This document shows, piece by piece, positions 44,293 to 53,990 of a stretch of 64,000 nt of DNA. The first letter of the stretch is position 1; each line of letters opens with the position of its first letter. The notes under the pieces were generated by a model that made no database searches, was not told where the DNA came from, and saw only the letters and a list, made by a program, of their open reading frames with translations. Source of the stretch: Leclercia adecarboxylata (GTDB lineage: Bacteria > Pseudomonadota > Gammaproteobacteria > Enterobacterales > Enterobacteriaceae); assembly GCA_002360945.1 (NCBI GenBank), contig DERO01000006.1:124001-188000 (forward strand), read 5' to 3'. The position numbers were made by a program, and so were the translations under genes.

Positions 44293-46338
44293 TTACGAGC
44301 TCAACCCGCGATTCACCAGCATCGGTTCAATCTGCGGATCGTGCCCGCGCCACGCGCGATAAAGTTCAGCTAAATCAGTGCTGTTCCCACGGGACAAAAT
44401 CGCCTCGCGGAATTTCTGTCCGTTTTCGCGGTTCAGTCCGCCCTCTTCCACGAACCACTGATAGCCATCATCGGCCAGCATTTGCGTCCACAGATAGGCG
44501 TAATAGCCTGCCGCGTAGCCGCCACCGAAGATATGGGCGAAGTAGCTGCTGCGATAGCGCGGTGGTACGGCAGGGAGATGCAATTGCTCGCGTTCCAGGG
44601 CGGCGGTTTCAAAGGCCTCGACATCCTCTGGCGCTTCGCTGGCGGTTATCCCGTGCCAGTTCATGTCCAGCAGCGCGGCGCTGAGCAGCTCGGTCATGTC
44701 ATAGCCTTTATTAAACTGGGTAGCGCTGAGCATTTTCTCGCGCAGGGCGTCGGGCATCGGCTCCCCGGTTTCGTAGTGGCGGGCATAGTGGGCAAAGACC
44801 TGCGGATGGCTGGCCCAGTGCTCGTTGATCTGCGACGGGAATTCCACAAAATCGCGCGGCGTGTTAGTGCCGGAGAGCGTGGCGTACCGCTGGCTGGCAA
44901 ATAGCCCATGCAGAGTGTGACCAAATTCGTGGAACAGAGTGATCACATCATCCCAGGAGATCAGCGCCGGCTGACCTGCCGCTGGTTTTTGATAGTTGCA
45001 GACGTTATAGATCACCGGACGCGTGCCGGACTCAAAAGACTGCTCGACGAAGTTCCCCATCCACGCCCCGCCGCCTTTCGAGTCGCGGGCGAAGAAATCA
45101 CCGTAAAACAGCGCCATCCCTTCTCCGTTCTGATCGAAGATCTCCCACACGCGCACGTCAGGATGGTAAACCGGGATGTCGCTACGCTCGACAAAGGTAA
45201 TGCCGAACAGCTGGGTCGCCGCCCAGAAGACGCCGTCGGTCAGCACCCTGTTCAGGGCAAAATAGGGTTTAACCTGTGATTCATCAAGGGCGTACTTCGC
45301 CAGCCGCACGCGCTCGGCGTAAAACGACCAGTCCCAGGCCTGTACCTCAAACCCGCCCTGTTCGTCATCAATCACCTTCTGGATATCGGCCTGCTCCAGT
45401 AAGGCGCGCCCGCGTGCCGCCGGGACAATACCACGCATAAACTGCAGCGCGGCGTCGGGGGTTTTCGCCATCTGATCGGCAATTTTCCAGCTGGCATAGC
45501 TGTCGAAGCCGAGCAGTTCCGCCTGACGCGCCCGCAGCGCTACCAGACGCAGTACCAGCTCGCGGGTATCGTTGGCATCGTTTTTCAGCGTGCGCAGCCA
45601 GCCTGCCTTGAACAGATTCTCCCGGGTCTGGCGATCGCGCAGCTGTTGCAGGGCCGGTTGCTGGGTGGTATTCAGCAGCGGGATCAGCCAGCGATCGCTG
45701 AGCCCCTTCTCCGCCGCCGCCTGAGCGGCCGCGGCCTGCTCAGCCTCGCTGAGGCCATCCAGCTGATGGAGATAATCCACCACCAGCCCGCCCGCTTTAT
45801 CGGCCGCCAGCAGACGCTGGTTAAACTGGCTGGTAAGGGTGGCAGACTCTGTATTGATGGCTTTCAGCTCCTGTTTTTGCGCCTCGCCCAGTCGGGCACC
45901 CGCCAGGATAAAGCGCTGATGCAGCTCCTCGATCAGGCGCAGGGACTCTGCGTCCGGAGCCATCGTCTGCCGCGCGTTGTAGACCGCGTCCATACGGGCG
46001 AAGAGCGCGTCATTCAGCCAGATATCGTTGGAGAGCGCCGCCAGTTCGGTGGCGATCGCCTCTTCCAGCTGCTGGAGATAATCATTGGTGTGCGCCGAGG
46101 TCATGGCAAAGAAGACGTTGCTCACCCGGCTCAGCAGGCAGCCGCTATGCTCCAGCGCCAGCACGGTATTGTTAAAGTCCGGGGCCGCCGCGGACCCGGC
46201 GATTGCCGCGATCTCTTCGCGCTTCTGGCGGATGGCCTCGTCAAAGGCCGGGCGATAGTGGCTGTCGTCAATCAGATCAAAATGCGGCGCCTGGTACGGC
46301 AGCAGGCTGCTTGCGAAAAAGGGGTTAGTGCCAGACAT
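44293..46338 (-). CDS. dcp: Dipeptidyl carboxypeptidase II (Dcp)
   Basis: 681 aa, exactly the length of E. coli Dcp. M3-family zinc metallopeptidase that removes C-terminal dipeptides. The zinc motif is in LFHEFGHTLHGLF (HExxH), with the third ligand Glu in NEHWASHP-type downstream helix. C-terminal PPRYRSSYFAHIFGGGYAAGYYAYLWTQ is the substrate-binding region typical of the family. AGGAG lies 6 nt before the chosen ATG; the open frame extends 44 codons upstream without homology. Divergent from ydfG, as in E. coli. Confidence 0.95.
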   Translation of the reverse strand: MSGTNPFFASSLLPYQAPHFDLIDDSHYRPAFDEAIRQKREEIAAIAGSAAAPDFNNTVLALEHSGCLLSRVSNVFFAMTSAHTNDYLQQLEEAIATELAALSNDIWLNDALFARMDAVYNARQTMAPDAESLRLIEELHQRFILAGARLGEAQKQELKAINTESATLTSQFNQRLLAADKAGGLVVDYLHQLDGLSEAEQAAAAQAAAEKGLSDRWLIPLLNTTQQPALQQLRDRQTRENLFKAGWLRTLKNDANDTRELVLRLVALRARQAELLGFDSYASWKIADQMAKTPDAALQFMRGIVPAARGRALLEQADIQKVIDDEQGGFEVQAWDWSFYAERVRLAKYALDESQVKPYFALNRVLTDGVFWAATQLFGITFVERSDIPVYHPDVRVWEIFDQNGEGMALFYGDFFARDSKGGGAWMGNFVEQSFESGTRPVIYNVCNYQKPAAGQPALISWDDVITLFHEFGHTLHGLFASQRYATLSGTNTPRDFVEFPSQINEHWASHPQVFAHYARHYETGEPMPDALREKMLSATQFNKGYDMTELLSAALLDMNWHGITASEAPEDVEAFETAALEREQLHLPAVPPRYRSSYFAHIFGGGYAAGYYAYLWTQMLADDGYQWFVEEGGLNRENGQKFREAILSRGNSTDLAELYRAWRGHDPQIEPMLVNRGLSS

Positions 46339-46491
46339 ATCAGACTCCTGAATACGATGAATTTCACCAGAGTAGGCCAGCCCGGCATTCGCCGCAATCG
46401 CTGTCACCTGATGGGGGCGAAAAGTCGCCTTACTCTGCGTCAGATCACATGCTATGGTAGTACAACACAAAAAGCGTTGAGGAACAGTGAG

Positions 46492-47238
46492 ATGATAATT
46501 TTAGTTACCGGGGCGACAGCGGGTTTTGGTGAAAGCATCACGCGTCGCTTCGTCGCCAACGGGCATAAAGTGATTGCCACCGGCCGTCGTCAGGAGCGTC
46601 TGCAGGAGCTGAAAGAGGAGCTCGGCGACAGTATTCTGACCGCGCAATTGGACGTGCGTAACCGCGCATCCATTGAAGAGATGATTGCTAACCTGCCGGC
46701 CGAGTGGCGCGACATCGACGTGCTGGTCAACAATGCCGGGCTGGCGCTGGGCCTTGAGCCTGCACACAAAGCCAGCGTCGAAGACTGGGAAACGATGATC
46801 GACACCAACAACAAAGGCCTGGTGTATATGACCCGCGCCGTACTGCCGGGCATGGTCGAGCGTAACCGTGGTCATGTGATTAACATCGGCTCCACCGCCG
46901 GCAGCTGGCCTTACGCCGGCGGCAACGTCTACGGCGCCACCAAAGCCTTTGTGCGTCAGTTCAGCCTGAACCTGCGCACCGATCTGCACGGCACCGCTAT
47001 CCGCGTGACGGATATTGAGCCGGGTCTGGTTGGCGGGACGGAGTTCTCCAACGTGCGCTTCAAAGGCGATGATGACAAAGCGGGTAAAACCTACGAAAAC
47101 ACCACTGCCCTGACGCCGGATGATGTCACCGAAGCCGTCTGGTGGGTGGCGACTCTGCCGAAGCACGTCAATATCAACACCGTTGAGATGATGCCGGTCA
47201 GCCAGAGCTTTGCCGGTCTCAGCGTCCATCGCGGGTGA
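46492..47238 (+). CDS. ydfG: NADP-dependent 3-hydroxy acid dehydrogenase YdfG
   Basis: 248 aa classical SDR: TGATAGFGESI cofactor motif, Arg residues after beta2 (ATGRRQERL) for NADP, NNAGLALG, Ser in NIGSTAGSW and YGATK. Orthologous to E. coli YdfG, which oxidises L-allo-threonine, 3-hydroxypropionate and reduces malonic semialdehyde. AGGA precedes the ATG at 46492. The much longer open frame reaching 45646 runs antisense through dcp and is not coding. Confidence 0.94.
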   Translation: MIILVTGATAGFGESITRRFVANGHKVIATGRRQERLQELKEELGDSILTAQLDVRNRASIEEMIANLPAEWRDIDVLVNNAGLALGLEPAHKASVEDWETMIDTNNKGLVYMTRAVLPGMVERNRGHVINIGSTAGSWPYAGGNVYGATKAFVRQFSLNLRTDLHGTAIRVTDIEPGLVGGTEFSNVRFKGDDDKAGKTYENTTALTPDDVTEAVWWVATLPKHVNINTVEMMPVSQSFAGLSVHRG

Positions 47239-47329
47239 TCTTTCCGGACCTGGCCTGCGGGCCAGGTCTGGGATGCCCGGCAAAAGAATGGTAGTATTTA
47301 CCGGTTAATTCTCTGAGAAATCACATCCA

Positions 47330-48016
47330 ATGGCCGCTGAATCGCAACTCAATCCGACCCAACCCGTTAATCAGCAGATCTACCGTATTTTGCGCAGCGA
47401 CATTGTGCATTGTCTGATCCCACCGGGAACGCCGCTCTCTGAAAAAGAGGTGTCGGTGCGCTTTGATGTCTCCCGCCAGCCGGTTCGCGAAGCCTTTATT
47501 AAGCTGGCTGAAAACGGCCTGATTCAGATCCGCCCCCAGCGCGGCAGCTATGTAAACAAGATCTCCCTCTCTCAGGTGCAGAATGGCTGCTTTGTCCGCC
47601 AGGCCATTGAGTGCGCCGTGGTGCGCCGTGCGGCAAGCCTGGTGGACGATCATCAGTGCTATCTGCTGGAGCAGAACCTGCACCAGCAGCGCATCGCCAT
47701 TGAACGTAAACAGCTGAATGACTTTTTCCTGCTCGACGACGAGTTTCACCAGAAGCTGGCGCAGATTGCCGGCTGTCAGCTGGCGTGGGATACCATTGAG
47801 AACATTAAGGCGACCATGGACCGGGTGCGCTACATGAGCCTCGACCACGTATCGCCGCCGGACATGCTGCTGCGTCAGCATCTGGATATTTTCAGCGCGC
47901 TGGAAAAACGCGATGCCGATGCGGTTGAAAAAGCGATGACCCTGCATCTGCAGGAGATTGGCGAGTCGGTACAGTTAATTCGTCAGGAAAACAGCGACTG
48001 GTTTAGCGAAGAGTAA
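47330..48016 (+). CDS. rspR: GntR-family regulator RspR (YdfH)
   Basis: 228 aa, FadR-type GntR protein. N-terminal winged HTH ([28 protein letters not shown], then [18 protein letters not shown]) and a C-terminal all-helical FCD effector domain with metal-site His/Asp ([22 protein letters not shown]). Very close to E. coli RspR, repressor of rspAB, which act on mannonate/altronate-type sugar acids. Position after ydfG is conserved. Confidence 0.92.
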   Translation: MAAESQLNPTQPVNQQIYRILRSDIVHCLIPPGTPLSEKEVSVRFDVSRQPVREAFIKLAENGLIQIRPQRGSYVNKISLSQVQNGCFVRQAIECAVVRRAASLVDDHQCYLLEQNLHQQRIAIERKQLNDFFLLDDEFHQKLAQIAGCQLAWDTIENIKATMDRVRYMSLDHVSPPDMLLRQHLDIFSALEKRDADAVEKAMTLHLQEIGESVQLIRQENSDWFSEE

Positions 48017-48058
48017 GAGTTCCGCATCTCGTCGAATGCCCGGGATGCGGTTATTAAT

Positions 48059-48490
48059 TTAGCGCACCACTAATACCGGAATTTTGGCATAGCGTAATAC
48101 TGATTCAGCGTTTGAGCCCAGCAGATGGGTGGTTACGCCAGGCTTTTTCGAGCCGATAACAATAATATCGAACTCGCCTTCGGCACCCAGCGCAATAATT
48201 TCATCCCGGACGTTGCCAAAACGCACCAGGGTATGAATATTGTCAGGCGGAATATCAAAGAGCCGCTTTAACTCATTCATCTTTTTCTTCGACTCCCCGG
48301 TCATATAAGCCTCGAATTTCACAATGTCCGAGGAGAAACCGCGCAGCATGGCGCGACTGTTGACCGGGAGGACGTTTAACAAGGTAATTTCGGCATTATC
48401 CGCCCGCGCCAGAAAGGCGGCGTGACGCACGGCCTTATCACTTAAATCCATTTCAAATACATCGACAGGCATCAAGATTTTCTTATACAT
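48059..48490 (-). CDS. Universal stress protein, UspG-like
   Basis: 143 aa Usp domain. MYKKILMPVDVFEMDLSDKA closely resembles the UspG (YbdQ) start, and the ATP-binding signature is G-x2-G-x9-G-S/T-like in IGSKKPGVTTHLLGSNAESV. AAGGAGAAGG precedes the ATG. In E. coli this position next to rspR holds ydfZ, so this gene is a lineage difference. It is likely a second UspG-type paralogue induced by growth arrest. Confidence 0.87.
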   Translation of the reverse strand: MYKKILMPVDVFEMDLSDKAVRHAAFLARADNAEITLLNVLPVNSRAMLRGFSSDIVKFEAYMTGESKKKMNELKRLFDIPPDNIHTLVRFGNVRDEIIALGAEGEFDIIVIGSKKPGVTTHLLGSNAESVLRYAKIPVLVVR

Positions 48491-48616
48491 ACGCCTTCTC
48501 CTTATATCGATAATGTTTTATTTACGATATTCAGAATGGCATGCGTTTATGAAACGAAAGTTAAACAGCCGGGTCAGGAAATAAACGTTATACGTAAAGA
48601 AGTGTGGGTATAAGAT

Positions 48617-48640
48617 CATGCCGCCGTGAACGACGGCATG
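48617..48640. terminator. Hairpin downstream of ydfI
   Basis: ATGCCGCCG / CGACGGCAT stem (one mismatch) with a GTGAA-type loop, 10 bp beyond the ydfI stop. No clear T-run, so termination is tentative. Confidence 0.4.
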
Positions 48641-48650
48641 AGGAGGAAGA

Positions 48651-50114
48651 TTAGATCTGCGCCGCGTACTGTGCCACGGTGGCTTTCGCGCCGTTCTTCA
48701 GCAGTGCGGAATACGCGTTCATCACCGCGTCAACAAACACCGCTTCAAGCGGGAGTTCCTTACCAAAAATGGTTTCAATCCCCAGCAGGGCTTTCACGCG
48801 GCTTTCGCCTTCCGCACTGCCCTGCACCGCTGCCTGAATCACCGGCAGCAGCGGATCGCACACTTCGATAGCCTCGCCGCGTTCATCGACGCCGCCGACA
48901 TAGCGCATCCAGCCCGCAATACCCAGCGCCAGCAGTGGGAAAGGTTTCTGATGCACCCGATGCCAGCGCACGGAGTCCAGCATACGCTGGGGCAGTTTCT
49001 GGCTGCCGTCCATGGCGATCTGCCAGGTACGGTGGCGCAGCGCCGGGTTGCTGTAGCGTTCGATCAGCAGATCGGCGTAACGTGCCAGGTCCACCCCGGT
49101 GACTTTCAGCGTCGGGGCCTGCTCGTTGAGCATCAGCGCGTGGGCGGCGCGCTTGTAGTTGGCGTCCTCCATGCAGTCGTTGATATGCTGGTAGCCCGCC
49201 AGATAGCCCAGATAAGCCAGGAACGAGTGACTGCCGTTGAGCATGCGCAGCTTCATCTCTTCGAACGGGATCACATCGGCCACCAGCTCGGCCCCCGCTT
49301 TCTCCCAGGCCGGACGTCCGGCAACGAAGTTATCTTCGATGACCCACTGACGGAACGGCTCGCAGGCCACTCCTGCCGGATCGCGTACGCCGGTGATCTG
49401 CTCGATTTTGCTCAGCGTGTCGGCGGTGACGGCAGGCACAATACGGTCGACCATGGTAGACGGGAAGGTAACGTTGGCTTCGATCCAGTCGGCCAGTTCG
49501 GCGTTAACTGCCCGGGCATAGGCGCAGGTGACATTGCGCATCACGTGGCCGTTCTCCGGCATGTTGTCGCAGGACATCACGGTGAAAGCTGGCAGCCCGG
49601 CATTTTTACGCCGGGCCAGCGCCTCGACCACCACGCCCACCGCAGAAACCGGCTGATGTGGATGTTGCAGATCGGCGGCGATCGTGGGGTGATCCAGCAT
49701 TAATTGCCCGGTCGCCGGTGCGTGGCAATAGCCTTTCTCGGTGATAGTCAACGAGACGATTGCCACCTGCGGTTCGCACATGGCCGCCAGCACCGCGTCC
49801 AGCCCATCCACCTGGGCATGCAGCGCTTTTTTCACCACCCCAACCACCCGCGCCGTCCAGGCATCGGCTGACATTTCGGCGACGGTGTAGAGGTTATCCT
49901 GAGCCTTAAGATCCGCGATCTGCTGCTCACCGCCAATCAGGTTGACCTCGCAGTATCCCCAGTCGCTGCCGTGGTCTGCCGCCAGCATATCGGCATACAC
50001 CGCCTGATGAGCGCGATGGAAAGCGCCAAAACCAAGATGCACGATGCGCGACTGCAGGGCATCGCGGTTGTAGTGAGGAAGCGTGGCTTGCGCCTGTAAC
50101 AACGGATTTTTCAT
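48651..50114 (-). CDS. ydfI: Mannitol dehydrogenase-family oxidoreductase YdfI
   Basis: 487 aa, orthologue of E. coli YdfI (486 aa), a D-mannonate/D-altronate-type oxidoreductase of the polyol dehydrogenase family. N-terminal Rossmann [15 protein letters not shown]; catalytic region [21 protein letters not shown] with Lys, Asn and His. I chose the ATG at 50114 giving [13 protein letters not shown]; the longer frame adds 16 residues. It is probably controlled by the nearby RspR and is followed upstream by a GPH sugar transporter, suggesting hexuronate or sugar-acid import and oxidation. Confidence 0.92.
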   Translation of the reverse strand: MKNPLLQAQATLPHYNRDALQSRIVHLGFGAFHRAHQAVYADMLAADHGSDWGYCEVNLIGGEQQIADLKAQDNLYTVAEMSADAWTARVVGVVKKALHAQVDGLDAVLAAMCEPQVAIVSLTITEKGYCHAPATGQLMLDHPTIAADLQHPHQPVSAVGVVVEALARRKNAGLPAFTVMSCDNMPENGHVMRNVTCAYARAVNAELADWIEANVTFPSTMVDRIVPAVTADTLSKIEQITGVRDPAGVACEPFRQWVIEDNFVAGRPAWEKAGAELVADVIPFEEMKLRMLNGSHSFLAYLGYLAGYQHINDCMEDANYKRAAHALMLNEQAPTLKVTGVDLARYADLLIERYSNPALRHRTWQIAMDGSQKLPQRMLDSVRWHRVHQKPFPLLALGIAGWMRYVGGVDERGEAIEVCDPLLPVIQAAVQGSAEGESRVKALLGIETIFGKELPLEAVFVDAVMNAYSALLKNGAKATVAQYAAQI

Positions 50115-50331
50115 GATAGTACTCGTTAATGTGATTAAGCGATGGATCCGGGCCGGAGTCACTCTCCTGCCCGTCTCACTAACCCAACTAGAATGGTAGA
50201 TGGCATAAAAAATTCTCTGCCGTTAACCATACTGATTGTTGATATGTCGATATTGATTTACGTTAACTTTTCACCATCTGGTGTGACATCAATTGCAAGT
50301 TGTGTGACAGCATTAAAATGCTGTAAACCAT

Positions 50332-51876
50332 TCATCCGGCCGTGGAGACGCTCTCACACGGCCGGGCTGTAGCTGGCGTCGGATCCGTCCAGAGCGTGTC
50401 GTAGTCATGGCCGGTCAGATCCTCCACGACGCGCCGCACGTGGGGTTCTACCGCCGCTTTAGAACCATTGGCCCGCAGGCGCTCGACCTCTTCCACGAAA
50501 ATCTGGTGGGTCTGCTTGTTCAGACGGAAGGTCAGCGCCTGCCAGAGGGCGAGGATCAGCAGCCCGGCGGTGCCGATAAACATCAACATGGCGATGGTGT
50601 GAATCGCTTCCGGCGGCTGAACCTGACTCCCCTTCACGAAGCCACCGGTTTGCAGCAGAAAGCCGACCACAAAAGTGGCGATGGCGACCGTGGTTTTACG
50701 CGAGAAGGTCATCACCGCAGCGAACAGCCCTTCCCGGCGCTGGCGGCTGACCATTTCGTCAATATCGGGAATGAACGGGAAGACGTTCCACGGAGTGAAC
50801 TCCAGCACGCAGCGGCCCACCTGATACAGCCCGGCCAGCAGGAACAGCGTGAAAACGGTATTCAGCGCCGGGATCTGGTACACCGCCAGAAAACCGGCCA
50901 GGCACAGCATCATCACCAGATAGGCAAAGACGTACAGCCGGGCCGGACCGTATTTTATGATCCCGAATCCGGCGATCAGCGTCACCGGCAGGCCGACGAT
51001 ACTCATCGACAGCAGGCTCCCCGCCAGCGATGACGAGACGTTCAGGCAGTAGACGCAGAAGAAGACGAACACGGTGTTGTAGACGTCTTTGCCGGTGAAC
51101 GACAGCAGATAGATCGCCAGATGCTTTCTGAAGGCGCGGATTTTCAGCGTCGAGGCGTAGGATCTGAACAGTTCGCCCACGGCCCGCAGTTTGTCAGCCA
51201 GGCTGCGGGGAAGCGCGGATTTCTCCAGCCCGGCCTGCATCTCCGGGGTGAGTTCCCGCTCCCAGGTCACTTTCCATGAGATAAAGACGCAGATCATGAA
51301 CAACACTGCGAAGATCACGCCGTTAATCAGATAGGCATTGGCGCTCTGCTCGCCAAAATAGCCAATCAGCAGTCCGGGGATAAAGGTTGCCAGGAAGGTG
51401 CCGGAGGCCGACAGGAACATGCGGCAGGTGGAAAGTTTGGTGCGGCCGTTAAACTCTTTGGTCATCTCTGACGGCAGGGTTTCCCATGGGATCAGCACCA
51501 TGGCGGCAATAATTTCAAACGCCAGATAAACCGCCAGATAAAACCCGTAACTCATGCCGTCGAGCCACAGCAAGGCGTAGACCAGCATCAGCGGCGCGCC
51601 AATCAGCAGGAAAAAGCGTCGGCGGCCAAATTTCTTACCAAAATAGTTCTTATAAAAGTGGTCGGTTAAGCTGCCCATAAACAGGCTGACTACCGCGTCG
51701 ACAATACGGGCAATGGCGACGATCGATGCGGCTTCCATCGGCGACAGGCCCACAAAGGTGGTGTAGAAAAATAACAGCCAGGCGCCGATAACGGTAAAAG
51801 CCCCGCCGCCCATAATATCCGTTAATCCGTATCCAATACTCACCGGAATGGTGATGTTTTTCTTTGCACGAGACAT
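50332..51876 (-). CDS. GPH-family (glycoside-pentoside-hexuronide) cation symporter
   Basis: 514 aa, 12 membrane helices, GPH/MelB-type MFS (SIGYGLTDIMGGGAFTVIGAWLLFFYTTFVGLSPMEAAS and FGRRRFFLLIGAP in loop 2-3). The protein resembles YihO/YicJ/UidB transporters. It has a long C-terminal cytoplasmic tail (about 60 residues). AAGGA lies 7 nt before the ATG. It lies between ydfI and ydfJ, which are adjacent in E. coli, so it is an insertion relative to K-12. Likely substrate is a hexuronide or sugar acid handled by YdfI. Confidence 0.86.
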   Translation of the reverse strand: MSRAKKNITIPVSIGYGLTDIMGGGAFTVIGAWLLFFYTTFVGLSPMEAASIVAIARIVDAVVSLFMGSLTDHFYKNYFGKKFGRRRFFLLIGAPLMLVYALLWLDGMSYGFYLAVYLAFEIIAAMVLIPWETLPSEMTKEFNGRTKLSTCRMFLSASGTFLATFIPGLLIGYFGEQSANAYLINGVIFAVLFMICVFISWKVTWERELTPEMQAGLEKSALPRSLADKLRAVGELFRSYASTLKIRAFRKHLAIYLLSFTGKDVYNTVFVFFCVYCLNVSSSLAGSLLSMSIVGLPVTLIAGFGIIKYGPARLYVFAYLVMMLCLAGFLAVYQIPALNTVFTLFLLAGLYQVGRCVLEFTPWNVFPFIPDIDEMVSRQRREGLFAAVMTFSRKTTVAIATFVVGFLLQTGGFVKGSQVQPPEAIHTIAMLMFIGTAGLLILALWQALTFRLNKQTHQIFVEEVERLRANGSKAAVEPHVRRVVEDLTGHDYDTLWTDPTPATARPCESVSTAG

Positions 51877-52003
51877 AGCGTTTCCTTACCTGAAAAAAAT
51901 CCAGTTAATTCCCGATGCTTCCCTGAGTGGGTGCGTAATCGCGTTGTTATTTTGAGAGGGATAAAAAAAGACTCTCCTGCGTGGGCAGGAGAGTCATCAG
52001 GCG

Positions 52004-53299
52004 TCAGGAGATAGCGCGATGTTTAGGGTTAATGCCCACCGCGGCAGCTTTGTCCTCTGCGGCATCCTCCAGGATGCTGAGGTCGCGGTCGCGCACTTCC
52101 GGCATCAGCAGGGCTGAGACCAGGCCGATCGCGGAGTAGACGATCACCATCACCACAATCGGCCACCAGGAGCCGGTCATGTTGCAGAAGATCCCTGCCA
52201 GTACCGGACCAAAACCAACTGCCACCAGACCGCCCGCCTCTTTCGAAATCGCCATCCGGGTGAAGCGGTTACGTGAACCGAACATCTCGGCCATGGTGAT
52301 GTTTTCCAGAGCAAACAAACCCAGTACCGCAAAGTTATGGATCACGATAATCGAGGTCATGATCACCCCTGGCGTATTCGATTTATCGACAATAATCGAC
52401 AGCATCGGATAAGCCAGAATAATGGCGGAAATATTCAGCAGAATATAAGGCAAACGACGGCCAAATTTATCCGACAACCAGCCCAGCAGCGGAATGGTAA
52501 TAAAGCCGAGAATAGAGCTGATCATTAAGGCATCGGTCGGGATAGCTTTGTTAAACAGCAGGGTCTGCACCAGATAACCGGCAAGGAACGTCTGGATCAG
52601 ACCGGAGTTACCCGCCTGGCCAAAACGCAGCCCGGTTGCCAGCCAGAAGGACTTGCTCTTCACCATCGCACCCACGGTACTTTCCTGAACCGCAGCCTGC
52701 ACCGGCGCATCTTCGGCGTTGACCTGCTCGAATACCGGACTCTCTTTCAGGTTCATACGCAGCCAGATAGCAAAGATCATCACCACCACGCTGGCGAGGA
52801 ACGGCACGCGCCATCCCCAGGCCACCAGCTCTTCACGATCGAGGGCGAAGAACATCACCGCCCAGATCGCCGTGGCGCTGAGGGTCCCGCAGTTGGTGCC
52901 CATCGCCACCAGCGAAGAGATGATGCCGCGTTTCCCTTTCGGGGCGTATTCCGCCAGCATGGTGCCCGCGCCGGAGATTTCCGCGCCAGCGCCCAGGCCC
53001 TGGATAATACGCAGCGTCACCAGCAGCACCGGGGCGAAGATACCGATCTGCGCATAGGTTGGCAGCACGCCGATCAGGGTGGTACAGATCCCCATCATGG
53101 TGATGGTGATAAACAGCACCTTTTTACGCCCGACGCGGTCGCCCATTTTGCCGAAGATAAAGGCCCCGACGATACGGGCTATATAGCCCGCGCCGTAGGT
53201 GCCCATCGCCAGAATCAGCGCCATCGCCGCCGACTGTTCCGGGAAGAAGATCTCGTGAAACACTAATGCTGCGCCCAGCGAATAGAGCTGGAAGTCCAT
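52004..53299 (-). pseudogene. ydfJ: YdfJ metabolite:H+ symporter family, 5' end removed by prophage
   Basis: 431 codons remain of an MFS transporter of the MHS (ProP/ShiA-like) group: MGDRVGRKKVLF (motif A) and LGLFALENITMAEMF are intact. The frame begins MDFQLYSLGAALVF, whereas full-length relatives have an extra helix-forming segment ending in (E)FFDFQLYG. A TAA lies two codons upstream of the ATG and there is no ribosome site. The missing 5' end should lie beyond the far end of the prophage. E. coli K-12 ydfJ is cut at what appears to be the same residue by Qin. Not expected to make a working transporter while the prophage is present. Confidence 0.82.
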
Positions 53300-53455
53300 A
53301 ATTTAAAGCGCTGTATAAGGTCTTTGTGGGATTGTCCTTAATTCCTGAGTATTTAACAGTAACTTGCCGCTCGTGAAATGCATCCATTTGTTCTTTTGCA
53401 TGTCACCTGCGGCGTTTTTATGCCCCACCCATGCCCCATTGCCCCATCACAACAC

Positions 53456-53511
53456 GCCATCATACGTAATTAACGTCTTACCTCTGAGCTTAGCGAACTA
53501 CGTTCGACAGC
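53456..53511 (-). pseudogene. Fragment of the UmuD-like phage gene
   Basis: About 56 bp aligning without gaps to 55296-55352 inside the UmuD-like gene. On the minus strand it reads GCRT-stop-FAKLRGKTLITYDG against GGRTQFAIFRGKALITDDG in the intact gene. The CAG codon has become TAG, and homology ends on both sides. A dead duplicate or remnant of a related phage. Confidence 0.6.
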
Positions 53512-53522
53512 CGGACAAATCG

Positions 53523-53618
53523 ATGCAAGCGAACAGCTTAAACAGAGATGACAGCAAGAGTGATCGGGAAAAGCTGAAACGCATTTTAGAAATGATGTTT
53601 GAAGAGATCGATATGTGA
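53523..53618 (+). CDS. Small charged open frame near the prophage end (doubtful)
   Basis: 31 codons, highly charged, ending REKLKRILEMMFEEIDM. It could be the tail of a larger frame starting at 53364. No ribosome site is visible before the ATG. The helical, amphipathic end is the only sign of a real protein; I do not recognise it. Confidence 0.2.
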   Translation: MQANSLNRDDSKSDREKLKRILEMMFEEIDM

Positions 53619-53795
53619 ATGGTTGCGGATTAGGTCTGTAACTGTAGCGCCCACGCTAGGGCGTTTGGTGCCAGAAGTGGGCACAAAATACACATCAGCA
53701 AATAAAAGTTTGTCTCGCTCCATTTTTGTCATGAGGGCGAGCGACCATTCGAGAAATTTTCTTTGTTAAGGCGTCACGATATTTTCTGAAAAGTA

Positions 53796-53819
53796 GCCGT
53801 GGAGGAGGAGCTCCACGGC
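53796..53819 (-). terminator. Hairpin downstream of the Sel1-repeat gene
   Basis: Perfect 9-bp stem GCCGTGGAG / CTCCACGGC, loop GAGGAG, followed on the minus strand by TACTTTTC. About 170 bp past the gene end. A second weak inverted repeat (TTTTTCG / CGAAAAA) lies at about 53829-53856. Confidence 0.4.
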
Positions 53820-53990
53820 GGGAACCATTTTTCGCCGGAACAGTGACGACGAAAAACGTGGCACAAATTTTCCCTCTGTAAGTTTTTACTTATTGTTTTA
53901 GATTAACAAACCTCTACCATGGCATTTGCCATTCTGTAGCCCTATTCATTTTAAGAACAGTGATATGCGCTACAATAGCTAATGGGTTCA

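Noticed and set aside
45646..46491. Long rightward open frame upstream of ydfG
   Set aside because: It runs antisense through dcp; similarity to YdfG and the ribosome site begin at 46492.
53364..53522. N-terminal extension of the small frame near the prophage end
   Set aside because: It runs through the dead UmuD-like fragment in the antisense direction and has no ribosome site.
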